The notes: generated by a model from the sequence alone, not told the origin. 64,000 nt of DNA from Aestuariivita boseongensis (GCF_001262635.1 NZ_JXYH01000013.1:18521-82520); one strand, 5' to 3'; counted from the first letter of the stretch, positions 1 to 8,230 are shown. A program made the numbers and translations.

Positions 1-318
1 GACAACCTGTCGGCCACCTTCAGCCCGGAACTGGCCGATGTGACCCTTTACGTCATCGACGTGGCGGCAGGGGAAGAGATCCCGCGCAAGGGTGGCCCCG
101 CGATCACGAAATCCGATCTGCTGATCATCAACAAGACCGATCTCGCGCCATATGTCGGTGCCTCGCTTGAGGTGATGGACCGCGATGCGCAGCGCATGCG
201 CGGAGACCGCCCGTTCCTGTTCGCGCGCCTCAAGGAAGGCCAGGGTATCCCGCAGATCGTGGGTCATATCTGCGCCCTGGGCGGACTGCCCGTGCCCCGG
301 ACCGAGGCCGCCGAATAG
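1..318 (+). CDS. ureG: Urease accessory protein UreG, C-terminal part
   Basis: This is the 3' end of a gene that begins before the window; the frame is open from base 1. The visible 105 residues contain the SIMIBI GTPase signature VDVAAG-like segment ([15 protein letters not shown]) and the guanine-specificity motif NKTD (about residues 43-46 of the fragment). They end with a typical UreG tail ([11 protein letters not shown]). UreG is the GTPase that, with UreD/F/E, delivers nickel to apo-urease in the cytoplasm. The P-loop lies outside the window and cannot be checked. A urease operon is therefore expected immediately upstream. The next gene follows after 6 bp in the same direction. Confidence 0.93.
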   Translation, partial: DNLSATFSPELADVTLYVIDVAAGEEIPRKGGPAITKSDLLIINKTDLAPYVGASLEVMDRDAQRMRGDRPFLFARLKEGQGIPQIVGHICALGGLPVPRTEAAE

Positions 319-324
319 CCGGAG

Positions 325-2061
325 ATGAGCGAGACCTTCTCCCTGAAGCTGGCTGAGCTTGTGGCCACGATCTACCCGGATGTGGATGCCAATATCCTGT
401 CGTCCAAGATCGTGGACGCCTTCTGGCCCGGTGACCGGACCCGCCGCAAACGCGGGCGCAGGCCGGGAAACAGCTTCTGGTCGGAGCATGACGCTCTGGT
501 CATCACCTATGGCAACACCTTCGTGGACGGGGCGCATAAGCCTCTGGATTTGCTGCGGGATTTCCTGCATCGCAATCTCAGGGGTACGGTCAATGGTGTG
601 CATATCCTGCCGTTCTTTCCCTTTACCTCGGATGACGGGTTCGCCGTCAGCGATTACACCGCCGTGAATCCTGTTCTGGGAGATTGGCAGGATATCCTCC
701 GCATCGGGGACGAGTTCAAACTGATGTCGGATCTGGTGCTGAACCACGTGTCCAGCCAAAGCACGTGGTTCAACGACTACCTGCAGGGCAAACCGCCCTA
801 TGACCGGTTCTTTTTCGAAGCCTCGCCCGAGGATGATCTGTCAGACGTGGTGCGCCCTCGCACGCACCCCTTGCTGCGCGAGGTCACGACAGCAAATGGC
901 ACGCGCCATGTCTGGTGCACCTTCAGCCATGACCAGGTCGATCTGGATTTCCGCAACCCCGAGGTTCTGCTGGAATTCCTGCGCATCATGCGCCTGCATA
1001 TCGATAATGGCGTGCGGATCCTGCGGCTGGATGCGGTGGCGTTTCTCTGGAAAGAAATCGGATCGCCCTCGATCCACCTGCCGCAGACCCATGCGATCGT
1101 GCGCCTGATGCGCCTGCTCAGCGATTACGCGACCGAGCCGGTGATCCTTCTGACAGAAACCAATGTACCCAGCGCCGAGAACCTCAGCTACTTCGGCAAC
1201 CGGAACGAGGCGCATGTGGTCTATAACTTCCCCCTGCCGCCGTTGATCCTGCATGCGCTTTTGTCAGGTTCCGCTAAATACCTGCGCAAATGGCAGGCCG
1301 CGATGCCGCCCGCGCAGCTGGGCTGCGCCTATCTGAATTTCTCGGCCAGCCATGACGGGATCGGAATGCGACCCGCCGAGGGCATCCTGCCGCAAGACCA
1401 GATCGACGCAATGGTGCAGGCGGCAAAGGATTTCGGTGGCGATGTGTCCATGCGCGCGCTGTCTGGGGCAGAATCGGTCTATGAGTTGAACATCACCTAT
1501 TTCGAAGCGCTTAAGGGCACGTTTGAAGGACCCGACACGTATCAGATCGACCGTTTCGTGACCTCGCAAACCATCGTGATGGCGCTTGAGGGAATTCCGG
1601 CCTTTTACATCCATGCCCTGTTGGCCACACCGAACGATCACAAGAAGGTCGCGCGCACCGGGATGAAACGGGCGATCAACCGCCATCATTGGGATTATCC
1701 GCAGCTGCAAAAGCTGCTGGATGACCCCGAAAGCGTGACGGCAACCGTACTGGGTGCACTCAAGGCACGTGTGCAATTGCGCGCCAGACAGCCCGCGTTC
1801 CATCCCAACGCCACGCAGTTCACTCTGCAGACCGACGACCGGGTCTTCGGCGTCTGGCGGCAGAGCCTGGATCGGGATCAGTCGATCTTTGCCCTGCACA
1901 ATGTCAGCGATCAACCGGTCGGGATTGACCCGGTCGCGCTGAACCTGATTGAGGGGGACGCATGGTTTGATATCCTGTCCGGCGAGACAGTAAATCCGGT
2001 CGGCGAGGCGATCGCCTTTGCGCCCTATCAATGCCGGTGGATCACGAACCGCCGGTACTGA
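325..2061 (+). CDS. GH13 subfamily 18 sugar phosphorylase (glucosylglycerate or sucrose phosphorylase-like)
   Basis: A 578-residue cytoplasmic alpha-amylase-superfamily enzyme with no signal peptide. The four catalytic regions are intact: DLVLNH (136-141), RILRLDAVAF with the predicted nucleophile Asp236, LTETN with acid/base Glu278, and SHDG with Asp344. Length and motif spacing fit GH13_18, whose members reversibly phosphorolyse sucrose, sucrose 6'-phosphate or glucosylglycerate to glucose 1-phosphate. The FLWKEIG segment after the nucleophile resembles glucosylglycerate phosphorylases more than sucrose phosphorylases; this is an inference from recalled family features. It starts 6 bp after ureG with GGAG-like sequence in the gap (ccggag), so it may be co-transcribed with the urease genes although no functional link is obvious. 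It converges on moeA. Confidence 0.82.
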   Translation: MSETFSLKLAELVATIYPDVDANILSSKIVDAFWPGDRTRRKRGRRPGNSFWSEHDALVITYGNTFVDGAHKPLDLLRDFLHRNLRGTVNGVHILPFFPFTSDDGFAVSDYTAVNPVLGDWQDILRIGDEFKLMSDLVLNHVSSQSTWFNDYLQGKPPYDRFFFEASPEDDLSDVVRPRTHPLLREVTTANGTRHVWCTFSHDQVDLDFRNPEVLLEFLRIMRLHIDNGVRILRLDAVAFLWKEIGSPSIHLPQTHAIVRLMRLLSDYATEPVILLTETNVPSAENLSYFGNRNEAHVVYNFPLPPLILHALLSGSAKYLRKWQAAMPPAQLGCAYLNFSASHDGIGMRPAEGILPQDQIDAMVQAAKDFGGDVSMRALSGAESVYELNITYFEALKGTFEGPDTYQIDRFVTSQTIVMALEGIPAFYIHALLATPNDHKKVARTGMKRAINRHHWDYPQLQKLLDDPESVTATVLGALKARVQLRARQPAFHPNATQFTLQTDDRVFGVWRQSLDRDQSIFALHNVSDQPVGIDPVALNLIEGDAWFDILSGETVNPVGEAIAFAPYQCRWITNRRY

Positions 2062-2062
2062 C

Positions 2063-2157
2063 AGGGCTTTTCTGACACAGAAAAGCCTTCGATTTTGACA
2101 CAAAATCGATACCCAGAAACTGCGTCAGTTTCTGTACATTTCTTGCTTCAAGAAATG
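2063..2157. repeat. Array of four 3-nt-loop hairpins at a convergent junction (class I, 2+2)
   Basis: Four consecutive hairpins fill the gap between the GH13 stop and the moeA stop. H1 2065-2087 has arms GGCTTTTCTG/CAGAAAAGCC and loop ACA. H2 2090-2108 has arms CGATTTTG/CAAAATCG and loop ACA. H3 2114-2134 has arms CAGAAACTG/CAGTTTCTG and loop CGT. H4 2137-2157 has arms CATTTCTTG/CAAGAAATG and loop CTT. The first two read TGACACA on the plus strand (side of the plus-strand gene). The last two read TGACGCA and TGAAGCA on the minus strand (side of moeA). They lack a classical U-tract, except that the 5' arm of H2 supplies a short T run behind H1. They probably act as two-way transcript ends; the function is inferred. 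Confidence 0.8.
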
Positions 2158-2159
2158 CG

Positions 2160-4274
2160 TCACAACCCGAAACTGCCAAATGGAATGAAGCGCACCGGAT
2201 CGCCCGGCCGGATATGCCGTGCGCCGTCCCCGATTTCCACCAGCCCTTCGGCCCAGCTAAGCCCGCTGATCCGGCCCGAGCCTTCGGATTTGAACACCTC
2301 GGCCCGCCCCTCGCGCACGCGCGCGCGCAGATATTCCCGCCGCCCGGGCTTCTTGCGCTTTTCGAACGCAGCAGGCAGGTCAAAACCCTGCGGTGCGCTC
2401 CAGTCCTGGCCTGACAAAAGCGCCATGGCGGGCCGGGCAAAAACCAATGTGCAGACCATCGCCGCCACCGGATTACCCGGAAGGCCAAAGACCGGCGTAC
2501 CATCCCACAAGCCCAGCGCCAAAGGCCGGCCCGGTTTCACCGCGATCCGCCATTCCTGCATCGCGCCCGCCTCGCGCAACAGGGCAGACATGTGATCTTC
2601 ATCACCCGCCGACGCCCCGCCCGAGGTCAGGATCACATCCGCCCGGTCCGCTGCCGCATCCATCGTGGAGCGCAAGACCGCGCGATCATCGGCCACCCGG
2701 CCCATATCCACGGCTTCAAACCCGAACCGCGCCATCATCGACAAAAGCATCGGGCGGTTCGCATCAAAAATCTGTCCGGGGCCGGCGTCCTGCCCCGGCT
2801 CCACCAATTCATCCCCGGTCGAGATCACCGCCACTCGCAACCGCTTGCGCACAGCCACCTTGGCCACACCAACCGCCGACAAAAGCGCCAGATCGGCAGG
2901 TGTCAGAACCCGGCCCGCAGGCAGGGCAAGGTCGCCTTCGCGGACATCCTCACCGGCCTTGCGGGTATTGGCACCTTGTTTCAAGGGCCCGCGAAAGGCG
3001 ATAGCCTGCCCATCGGTGGCCACATCTTCTTCCAGGATCACCGTGTCCACGCCCTCTGGCAGGGCCGCGCCGGTCAGAATGCGGATTGCGTGACCTTCGG
3101 GCACAATGCCCTCAAACGGCACACCTGCCGCCGCGCGCCCCTTGACCAGCGGCAGGCGGTGGGCGCCTTCGACCTTGCCGCCGGCAAAGCCATAGCCATC
3201 CACGGCCGTGTTGGGCTGAGGCGGGTTTGACCGTCTGGCATGAACCGGTTCGGCCAGAACGCGCCCCAGCGCATCGCCAAGACCCAGCTTTTCCACACCC
3301 GTCACAGGCGTCAGCCGTGTGCGCAGCAACGCCAAAGCATCGTCAACCGGCGTCCAGTCCACGCCCGCAGGCAAGGCAAAACAATCGTTGCGCAGGGGCG
3401 GCGGGGCCAGTGCATCGCCTGCCAGTTCAACAAGCCGGTCCTTGTGGCCTGCTCCCAAAATCCATGCCTCTTCCCGCGCAGCATCAGGCAGGTCGGTCAT
3501 CATCGGGACAAGTTCGTCAAGGCTCAGCCGCGAGACCGCGCGGGACAAAAGCCGCACCTGCTCCCGATCGCGAATGGCACCATCCACCGTCGCGGCTTTC
3601 ACTGCTGGCTCAACAAGACCGGGCCAAATCTCGGCCAAGGCCACTGGCGCATCTGCGCAGTCCTCAAAAGGCCAAACCGCCACTCCGTCCATCTGCCTCA
3701 ACCGCCACAGCGTGGGCAGCCCCATCAGGATCTGCCCGCCCACCGTCGGCGGGAAAGCCAACTGAAAACAGGACGAAGACGCGCCCGCCACCAGATCGCA
3801 GGCGCGGCGTTCAGACACCTCCTCATAAGCGATGCCCGATTTGCGGTACGGGATCCCGGGCCACCCGTCTTCCTTCGGCTTGCCCCAGAACGGCCCAAGC
3901 CCATCAAACAGCGCATTCATCGCCTGCGCCACGTCATAGCGGTTGTTGCTGCCGTCTTCCCTGTCCTCGATCCGCTCCGCGATCCAGGACCAGAGCGTCA
4001 GCGGGTCATCCGACCCGGTGATCCGCCGCGCAAAGCCCGAAGGATAGCCGAAGGGAAAATCGAACCCCGCCAACACGCGCCGCCCGGCGGCCATTTCTTC
4101 GCGGAAAAACCCGGCAATCCAGGCCTCCGCCTCGGCCCGGCTGCGGCAATAGACGGGGTCATAGGCAACGCCCTCGCGCGCCACCCCCAACCAGATCGCG
4201 TCTTTCGAGGGTTTCGCAGGCGCCCGTTTACCCGCCGACCAATCGGCAATCAGAACGGTGTCGAACCGCCTCAC
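2160..4274 (-). CDS. moeA: Molybdopterin molybdotransferase MoeA with extra N-terminal domain
   Basis: This 704-residue protein is about 300 residues longer than ordinary MoeA (about 400). Residues about 304-704 are MoeA: PPQPNTAVDGYGF (351-363), ISTGDELVEPG, a TSGGASAGDEDH loop and GLPGNPVAAM. This part inserts molybdate into adenylylated molybdopterin. Residues 1-290 form a separate domain starting VLIADWSAG, with IWLGVAREG (27-35) and LAGFDFPFGYP (68-78); the acidic residues at strand ends recall DUF429-type RNase H-like folds, but that assignment is tentative and its job is unknown. The gene is last in the fdhD-mobA-mobB-moeA operon and overlaps mobB by ATGA. The single ATG start fits both the overlap and the domain. 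A four-hairpin array lies just beyond the stop codon. Confidence 0.9.
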   Translation of the reverse strand: MRRFDTVLIADWSAGKRAPAKPSKDAIWLGVAREGVAYDPVYCRSRAEAEAWIAGFFREEMAAGRRVLAGFDFPFGYPSGFARRITGSDDPLTLWSWIAERIEDREDGSNNRYDVAQAMNALFDGLGPFWGKPKEDGWPGIPYRKSGIAYEEVSERRACDLVAGASSSCFQLAFPPTVGGQILMGLPTLWRLRQMDGVAVWPFEDCADAPVALAEIWPGLVEPAVKAATVDGAIRDREQVRLLSRAVSRLSLDELVPMMTDLPDAAREEAWILGAGHKDRLVELAGDALAPPPLRNDCFALPAGVDWTPVDDALALLRTRLTPVTGVEKLGLGDALGRVLAEPVHARRSNPPQPNTAVDGYGFAGGKVEGAHRLPLVKGRAAAGVPFEGIVPEGHAIRILTGAALPEGVDTVILEEDVATDGQAIAFRGPLKQGANTRKAGEDVREGDLALPAGRVLTPADLALLSAVGVAKVAVRKRLRVAVISTGDELVEPGQDAGPGQIFDANRPMLLSMMARFGFEAVDMGRVADDRAVLRSTMDAAADRADVILTSGGASAGDEDHMSALLREAGAMQEWRIAVKPGRPLALGLWDGTPVFGLPGNPVAAMVCTLVFARPAMALLSGQDWSAPQGFDLPAAFEKRKKPGRREYLRARVREGRAEVFKSEGSGRISGLSWAEGLVEIGDGARHIRPGDPVRFIPFGSFGL

Positions 4275-4768
4275 AACCCAACCTCTGACAGGATGAAATC
4301 CGCAATCGCCACCGTGTCATTCAGATCAAAGACCGGGCGGTCATCGTCCAGATCCAGCGGCACATCGCTTGCCACGGCGCGCACGGTCGGATCACCAGGC
4401 GCAATCAGCGGATTGCCGGTCTCGGCCCTGTGGGCTTCCACCTTGGGATGCGCGTCGCGCTTGTATCCTTCGATCAGCACCAGATCGACGGGCGCGAGCT
4501 TGGTCAGCAGATGTTCCAGCGTGGGTTCATCTTCGTCGCGCAGCTCATGCATCAGCGCAAAGCGGTTGCGCGAGGCCAGAAGAACCTCGGTCGCGCCGGC
4601 AACCCGGTGGCGATGGCTGTCCTTGCCGGGATGATCCACGTCAAAGCTGTGGTGGGCGTGCTTCACGGTCGATACGGAAATGCCGCGCCCCGTAATCTCG
4701 GACACCAACCGCTCCATCAGCCCGGTCTTGCCCGCGTTCTTCCATCCCACAACGCCATAGAGCTTCAT
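4271..4768 (-). CDS. mobB: Molybdopterin-guanine dinucleotide biosynthesis adaptor MobB
   Basis: A 165-residue P-loop protein. The Walker A segment GWKNAGKTGL (8-17) and the MobB signature VKHAHHSFDVDHPGKDS are near the N-terminus, and VDLVLIEGYKR lies in the middle. MobB binds GTP and assists MobA in attaching GMP to the molybdenum cofactor. The length equals that of stand-alone MobB proteins. It is joined to both neighbours by 4-bp ATGA overlaps (mobA upstream, moeA downstream), which indicates translational coupling in a single operon. Confidence 0.94.
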   Translation of the reverse strand: MKLYGVVGWKNAGKTGLMERLVSEITGRGISVSTVKHAHHSFDVDHPGKDSHRHRVAGATEVLLASRNRFALMHELRDEDEPTLEHLLTKLAPVDLVLIEGYKRDAHPKVEAHRAETGNPLIAPGDPTVRAVASDVPLDLDDDRPVFDLNDTVAIADFILSEVGL

Positions 4769-5373
4769 ACCATCTCCTCCGCCCGCGCCAGATCTTCGGG
4801 CGTGTTCACGTTGAAAAACGGGTCAATCCGGCCCACGGGGAAGACCGCCTCCCGGCCCCCATGCCGGTCGGTCCACAGCACGACCTTGCGCAAACCGCCC
4901 TCAAGCGCCGCGCGCAGATCATCACGCAGCGCCACGGGCCACAGCCCGAATGTCGGATGGCGCACCTGGCCCTTCTCCGGGTCAGGCGTCGCGGCCAGAA
5001 CCAGGGGATGCTCCATCCCCTCCCCCGCCAGCTGCAGTTGCGGAACCAGATCGGCAGGGAAAAACGGCGTGTCGGCGGCGGCAGTCACGATACTGTCGGC
5101 CCCCTGCTCAGCCGCCCAATCAAGCCCCGCCAGAACGCCCGCCAGAGGCCCCACAAAACCGTCGATACTGTCCGGCAACACGGGCAGGCCAAAACCATCA
5201 AACCGCTCGGCATCGCCATTGGCGTTGATGGCCAGCCCCGCCACTTGCGGCTCAAGCCGGTCGATCACGCGCGCCAGGATCGACTGCCCCCCAAGCGACA
5301 GCAACCCCTTGTCGCCGCCGCCCATGCGGCGCGCAAGGCCACCGGCCAAAATCACACCCAACGGCGCCTTCAT
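4765..5373 (-). CDS. mobA: Molybdenum cofactor guanylyltransferase MobA
   Basis: A 202-residue nucleotidyltransferase that transfers GMP from GTP to Mo-molybdopterin to give MGD, the form used by DMSO-reductase-family enzymes such as formate dehydrogenase. The GTP-binding signature GVILAGGLARRMGGGDK covers residues 6-22. The mid-protein motif AADTPFFP carries the metal-binding aspartate, and the C-terminus has the FFNVNTPEDL motif. The frame is open further upstream, but the ATG at 5373 overlaps the fdhD stop as ATGA and places the LAGG motif at the usual distance from the N-terminus. The tail overlaps mobB in the same way. Confidence 0.94.
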   Translation of the reverse strand: MKAPLGVILAGGLARRMGGGDKGLLSLGGQSILARVIDRLEPQVAGLAINANGDAERFDGFGLPVLPDSIDGFVGPLAGVLAGLDWAAEQGADSIVTAAADTPFFPADLVPQLQLAGEGMEHPLVLAATPDPEKGQVRHPTFGLWPVALRDDLRAALEGGLRKVVLWTDRHGGREAVFPVGRIDPFFNVNTPEDLARAEEMV

Positions 5374-6260
5374 GCCTCGGCACTCTTTCTGCGATGCTTC
5401 TTGTCTTCCTCGGCGACGGAGGCCGGGTCGATATCGCGGATCAGACGTTCCTCCCCGCTCAGGCAGACAAAGCGACGCCCGCGCATCCGACCGATCAAAG
5501 TCAGGCCCACTTCGCGCGCAATCTCCACCCCCCAGGCGGTAAAGCCCGAGCGCGAGGCCAGTGCCGGAATACCCATCATCGCCGTCTTGATCACCATTTC
5601 GGATGTCAGCCGGCCGGTGGTGTAAAGCACTTTGTCGGACGGATCGACCCGGTTCTGCAGCATCCAGCCGGCAATCTTGTCGACCGCGTTGTGGCGGCCC
5701 ACGTCTTCCATGTAAACCAGCGGCCGATCCTCGTGACACAGCACGGTGCCATGGATCGCGCCCGCTTCCAGATAAAGCGACGGCGTGCGGTTGATCTTGG
5801 CCGCCAGCGCATAAAGCCATGAGGTACGCAACGGTGTTGCCGGCAGGCTGACGCCCTCCAGCCCCTCCATCATGTCGCCAAAGACGGTGCCCACCGCGCA
5901 GCCGCTGGTGCGGGTTTTCTTCTTCAGCTTGTGCTCATAGGTCGTTTGCGAGGCCGTGCGCACCACCACCGTTTCCAGATCGTCGTCATAATCGACGCCG
6001 GTGATCACCTCATCGCGTTTCAGCATCCCCTGGTTCAGCAGAAAACCAAGCGCCAGATATTCCGGGTAATCCCCGATGGTCATCGCCGTCACGATCTCCT
6101 GAGAGTTCAGGAAAATCGTCAAGGGCCGTTCTTCAACGACCGAGATGCGGCTGACCTCCCCATTCTGGTCGACGCCTTCGACCGCGCGTGTGAGCCGTGG
6201 CGCGCCCGGATCCGGCGCGATGATGAAATCCGAGTTATCTGTCCTTTGTGCCAATTGCAT
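5370..6260 (-). CDS. fdhD: Formate dehydrogenase sulfurtransferase FdhD
   Basis: A 296-residue FdhD-family protein, the carrier that moves sulfur from IscS to the molybdenum cofactor of formate dehydrogenase. The segment TSGCAVGTVFGD holds a single cysteine (Cys121 by the start used here). In E. coli FdhD this loop is CxxC, so the second cysteine is replaced by glycine. The conserved MEDVGRHNAVDK and TTGRLTSEMV motifs are intact. I chose the ATG at 6260, preceded by GGGAGG at short spacing, over a TTG at 6293 which lacks a Shine-Dalgarno sequence. It is the first gene of the Mo-cofactor operon, overlaps mobA by ATGA and diverges from azlC across about 47 bp. Confidence 0.93.
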   Translation of the reverse strand: MQLAQRTDNSDFIIAPDPGAPRLTRAVEGVDQNGEVSRISVVEERPLTIFLNSQEIVTAMTIGDYPEYLALGFLLNQGMLKRDEVITGVDYDDDLETVVVRTASQTTYEHKLKKKTRTSGCAVGTVFGDMMEGLEGVSLPATPLRTSWLYALAAKINRTPSLYLEAGAIHGTVLCHEDRPLVYMEDVGRHNAVDKIAGWMLQNRVDPSDKVLYTTGRLTSEMVIKTAMMGIPALASRSGFTAWGVEIAREVGLTLIGRMRGRRFVCLSGEERLIRDIDPASVAEEDKKHRRKSAEA

Positions 6261-6307
6261 CCCTCCCAGAAGGCACGTATTCGCTTGGGGCAATCTAAGG
6301 ATATCTC

Positions 6308-7024
6308 ATGGCCACCACCACCAAGAAATCCGCCTTCTGGCAGGGCTTCCGCGTCGGCCTGCCCTTCACACTGGTCGTGTCGCCCTTCGCCATGATCTTC
6401 GGCGTGCTGGCGACCGAAGCCGGGCTGAATGTTTACGAAACGCTGCTGTTCTCGGTCGCTGTGATCGCAGGCGCAGCGCAGCTGACCGCGCTGCAGCTGA
6501 TGAACGAAAACGCGCCCACGGTGATCGTTCTGGCCTCGGCGCTGGCGGTGAACCTGCGCATGGCGATGTATTCGGCCTCGCTCACGCCCTATCTGGGCCC
6601 CGCACCGCTGTGGCAGAGGGTCTTCATCGCCTATTTCCTCGTCGATCAGTCCTATGCCTGTTCGCTGGCGAAATACGAGGAGGAACCGCAGCTGACCGTG
6701 CCGCAACGCGTGGCCTATTTCTTTGGCACAGTCACGCCGGTCTGCCCGATGTGGTATATCTTCACGCTGGTTGGCGCACTTGTGGGCAACCAGATCCCCG
6801 ACAGCTGGGCACTGGATTTTGCTGTACCCATCGCCTTTCTGGCGCTGATCGTGCCGATGATGCGGACGGCCGCCCATGTGGTTGCGGCTCTTGTGGCGAT
6901 TGCGGTGGCGATCATCGCCAATGGCCTGCCGTTCAATCTGGGCCTGATGGTGGCCGGGCTGGCAGGCATGATGGTCGGCGCGCGGGTCGAGCTGTGGCTG
7001 AGAGCACAAGGAAAATGGACATGA
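6308..7024 (+). CDS. azlC: AzlC-family branched-chain amino acid exporter, large subunit
   Basis: A 238-residue inner-membrane protein with several hydrophobic segments and the AzlC family pattern: an N-terminal FRVGLPFTLVVSPFAMIFGVLATEAG and a central ALAVNLRMAMYSASLTPYL. AzlC works with the small subunit AzlD as a two-part exporter of branched-chain or related amino acids. The upstream sequence TAAGGATATCTC gives AAGGA at a good distance from the ATG. It ends in a 4-bp ATGA overlap with azlD. The azlCD pair is divergent from fdhD, so the gap 6261-6307 must hold promoters for both. Confidence 0.9.
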   Translation: MATTTKKSAFWQGFRVGLPFTLVVSPFAMIFGVLATEAGLNVYETLLFSVAVIAGAAQLTALQLMNENAPTVIVLASALAVNLRMAMYSASLTPYLGPAPLWQRVFIAYFLVDQSYACSLAKYEEEPQLTVPQRVAYFFGTVTPVCPMWYIFTLVGALVGNQIPDSWALDFAVPIAFLALIVPMMRTAAHVVAALVAIAVAIIANGLPFNLGLMVAGLAGMMVGARVELWLRAQGKWT

Positions 7025-7356
7025 ACAGCGGTTTTGATCCCGTCACCACATGGGTCGTGATCATCGGCCTTGGCCTGGGCAGTTTCGGCCTGCGCTTTGT
7101 GTTCCTGGGGTTGGTGGGCGACCGCGCCATGCCGGAATGGGTGCTGCGGCACCTGCGGTATACGGCTGTGGCGATCCTTCCGGCGCTGGTGGCGCCACTT
7201 GTGCTCTGGCCCGCCGCCACTGAAGGGGAGCTTGATCCGCCGCGCCTTGCAGCCGCCGCCGCCACCGTCGCGGTGGGATGGATCACGCGCAACGTCTTCG
7301 CCGCCATCGGCGCGGGCGCAGGCACCCTTTACGGAATGCTCTATCTTCTGGGATAG
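7021..7356 (+). CDS. azlD: AzlD domain-containing branched-chain amino acid transport protein
   Basis: A 111-residue, three- or four-helix membrane protein of the AzlD family, the obligate small partner of AzlC. The conserved segment LRHLRYTAVAILPALVAPLVL is visible at about residues 43-63, followed by a glycine-rich last helix. The frame is open far upstream inside azlC, but the ATG at 7021 overlaps the azlC stop (ATGA), which fixes the start. The gene converges on a lipoprotein gene with only 3 bp between the two stop codons, so the two transcripts must overlap at their 3' ends. Confidence 0.9.
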   Translation: MNSGFDPVTTWVVIIGLGLGSFGLRFVFLGLVGDRAMPEWVLRHLRYTAVAILPALVAPLVLWPAATEGELDPPRLAAAAATVAVGWITRNVFAAIGAGAGTLYGMLYLLG

Positions 7357-7359
7357 GCC

Positions 7360-7953
7360 TTAGTTCAGCTGATCCAGCGCCGCCTGAAGCGATGCATCGT
7401 CATCTTCGCGCACCACCTGGGTCTGCACACCCGGCAGCTGCGCAAATTGCTCGCTCAGATTGACCGGATAGAAGGTAACGTCGATCTGCTCAAATCCGGG
7501 GATCTGCTGCAAAAGGCTCGCCGTGGAATTGGCGCAGAACGCTCCCGGAACCGGTCCGGCCTGCAAGGCCAGCTGATAGGCCATAGCCGCCTGTTGCGGT
7601 GTGACCTGGATCGTTTGCGCGACCACACGGTGCGTGCTGCGGGCATGTGCGCTGATATAGGCGCGCTCAACCGCCGGAGAGATCCCGAACAGCACATCGT
7701 TGCGTTCGGGCACGCCCTTCGCTTCGAAGGATCCCGCCGGATCAAAGATGATCCGCTCCGACGCGCTGATCACCAGAGAGGTATGCGCGCCAGCCCCCGA
7801 CCGGTTGTTCACCATCGTCAGCAGGGTCAGTTCAGCCGGGCCTTCATTGCGGTAGGAGACAGCAGCGATTTCTTCTTCCGGCGCAAAGGGGGCGGGTGCT
7901 GCACACCCTCCCACAATCAAAGCAGCGCCTAAAACCAGGCCAAGTACTCGCAT
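7360..7953 (-). CDS. Predicted lipoprotein of unknown function
   Basis: A 197-residue protein with a clear lipoprotein signal: MRVLGLVLGAALIVGGCAA has a short basic start, a hydrophobic core and the lipobox VGGC with Cys17 as the lipidation site. The following Ala-Ala does not suggest inner-membrane retention by the +2 Asp rule, so outer-membrane anchoring is likely. The mature part contains LTLLTMVNNRSGAGAHTSLVI and a second cysteine in FCANSTASLL. I do not recognise a family with certainty. It is followed leftward-upstream by the oxidase subunit IV gene in the same direction. Confidence 0.78.
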   Translation of the reverse strand: MRVLGLVLGAALIVGGCAAPAPFAPEEEIAAVSYRNEGPAELTLLTMVNNRSGAGAHTSLVISASERIIFDPAGSFEAKGVPERNDVLFGISPAVERAYISAHARSTHRVVAQTIQVTPQQAAMAYQLALQAGPVPGAFCANSTASLLQQIPGFEQIDVTFYPVNLSEQFAQLPGVQTQVVREDDDASLQAALDQLN

Positions 7954-7990
7954 GTTTCCCCCAATGCCGCAGCCGGGTGCGCGGCGAATA

Positions 7991-8125
7991 TCAGGTGATG
8001 AAAATTGCCATCCAGATGATCAGAAGCAGGATCACGATCACCGACCAGGTGACCCATTTCATGAACCCGTCGAATGTTTTTTCCTGTGTCGAGATATCCA
8101 TCTCGCCGTGCTTATGTTCAGCCAT
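7991..8125 (-). CDS. aa3-type cytochrome c oxidase subunit IV-like small membrane protein
   Basis: A 44-residue single-span membrane protein: a polar N-terminus MAEHKHGEMDISTQEKTFDGFMKW followed by a helix of about 20 hydrophobic residues. This is the standard shape and sequence of the small bacterial subunit IV of aa3 cytochrome c oxidase, which packs on the outside of the enzyme complex. The frame opens further upstream at a GTG/TTG-type start, but the ATG at 8125 gives the usual family N-terminus. No other oxidase genes are nearby, which is common for this subunit in Rhodobacterales. Confidence 0.85.
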   Translation of the reverse strand: MAEHKHGEMDISTQEKTFDGFMKWVTWSVIVILLLIIWMAIFIT

Positions 8126-8230
8126 AAACGTAACCCTGTTCAGCGTGTTTGCGGTTCCATACTGGATAAGCAAAATGCTGTCACGTGGTCAATCCGGCGC
8201 AGCCCCTTTGCCGCGACAGATCGCCGTCAT

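Noticed and set aside
6261..6307. TTG start at 6293 for fdhD
   Set aside because: No Shine-Dalgarno sequence, and it would use up most of the promoter space shared with azlC; the ATG at 6260 has GGGAGG.
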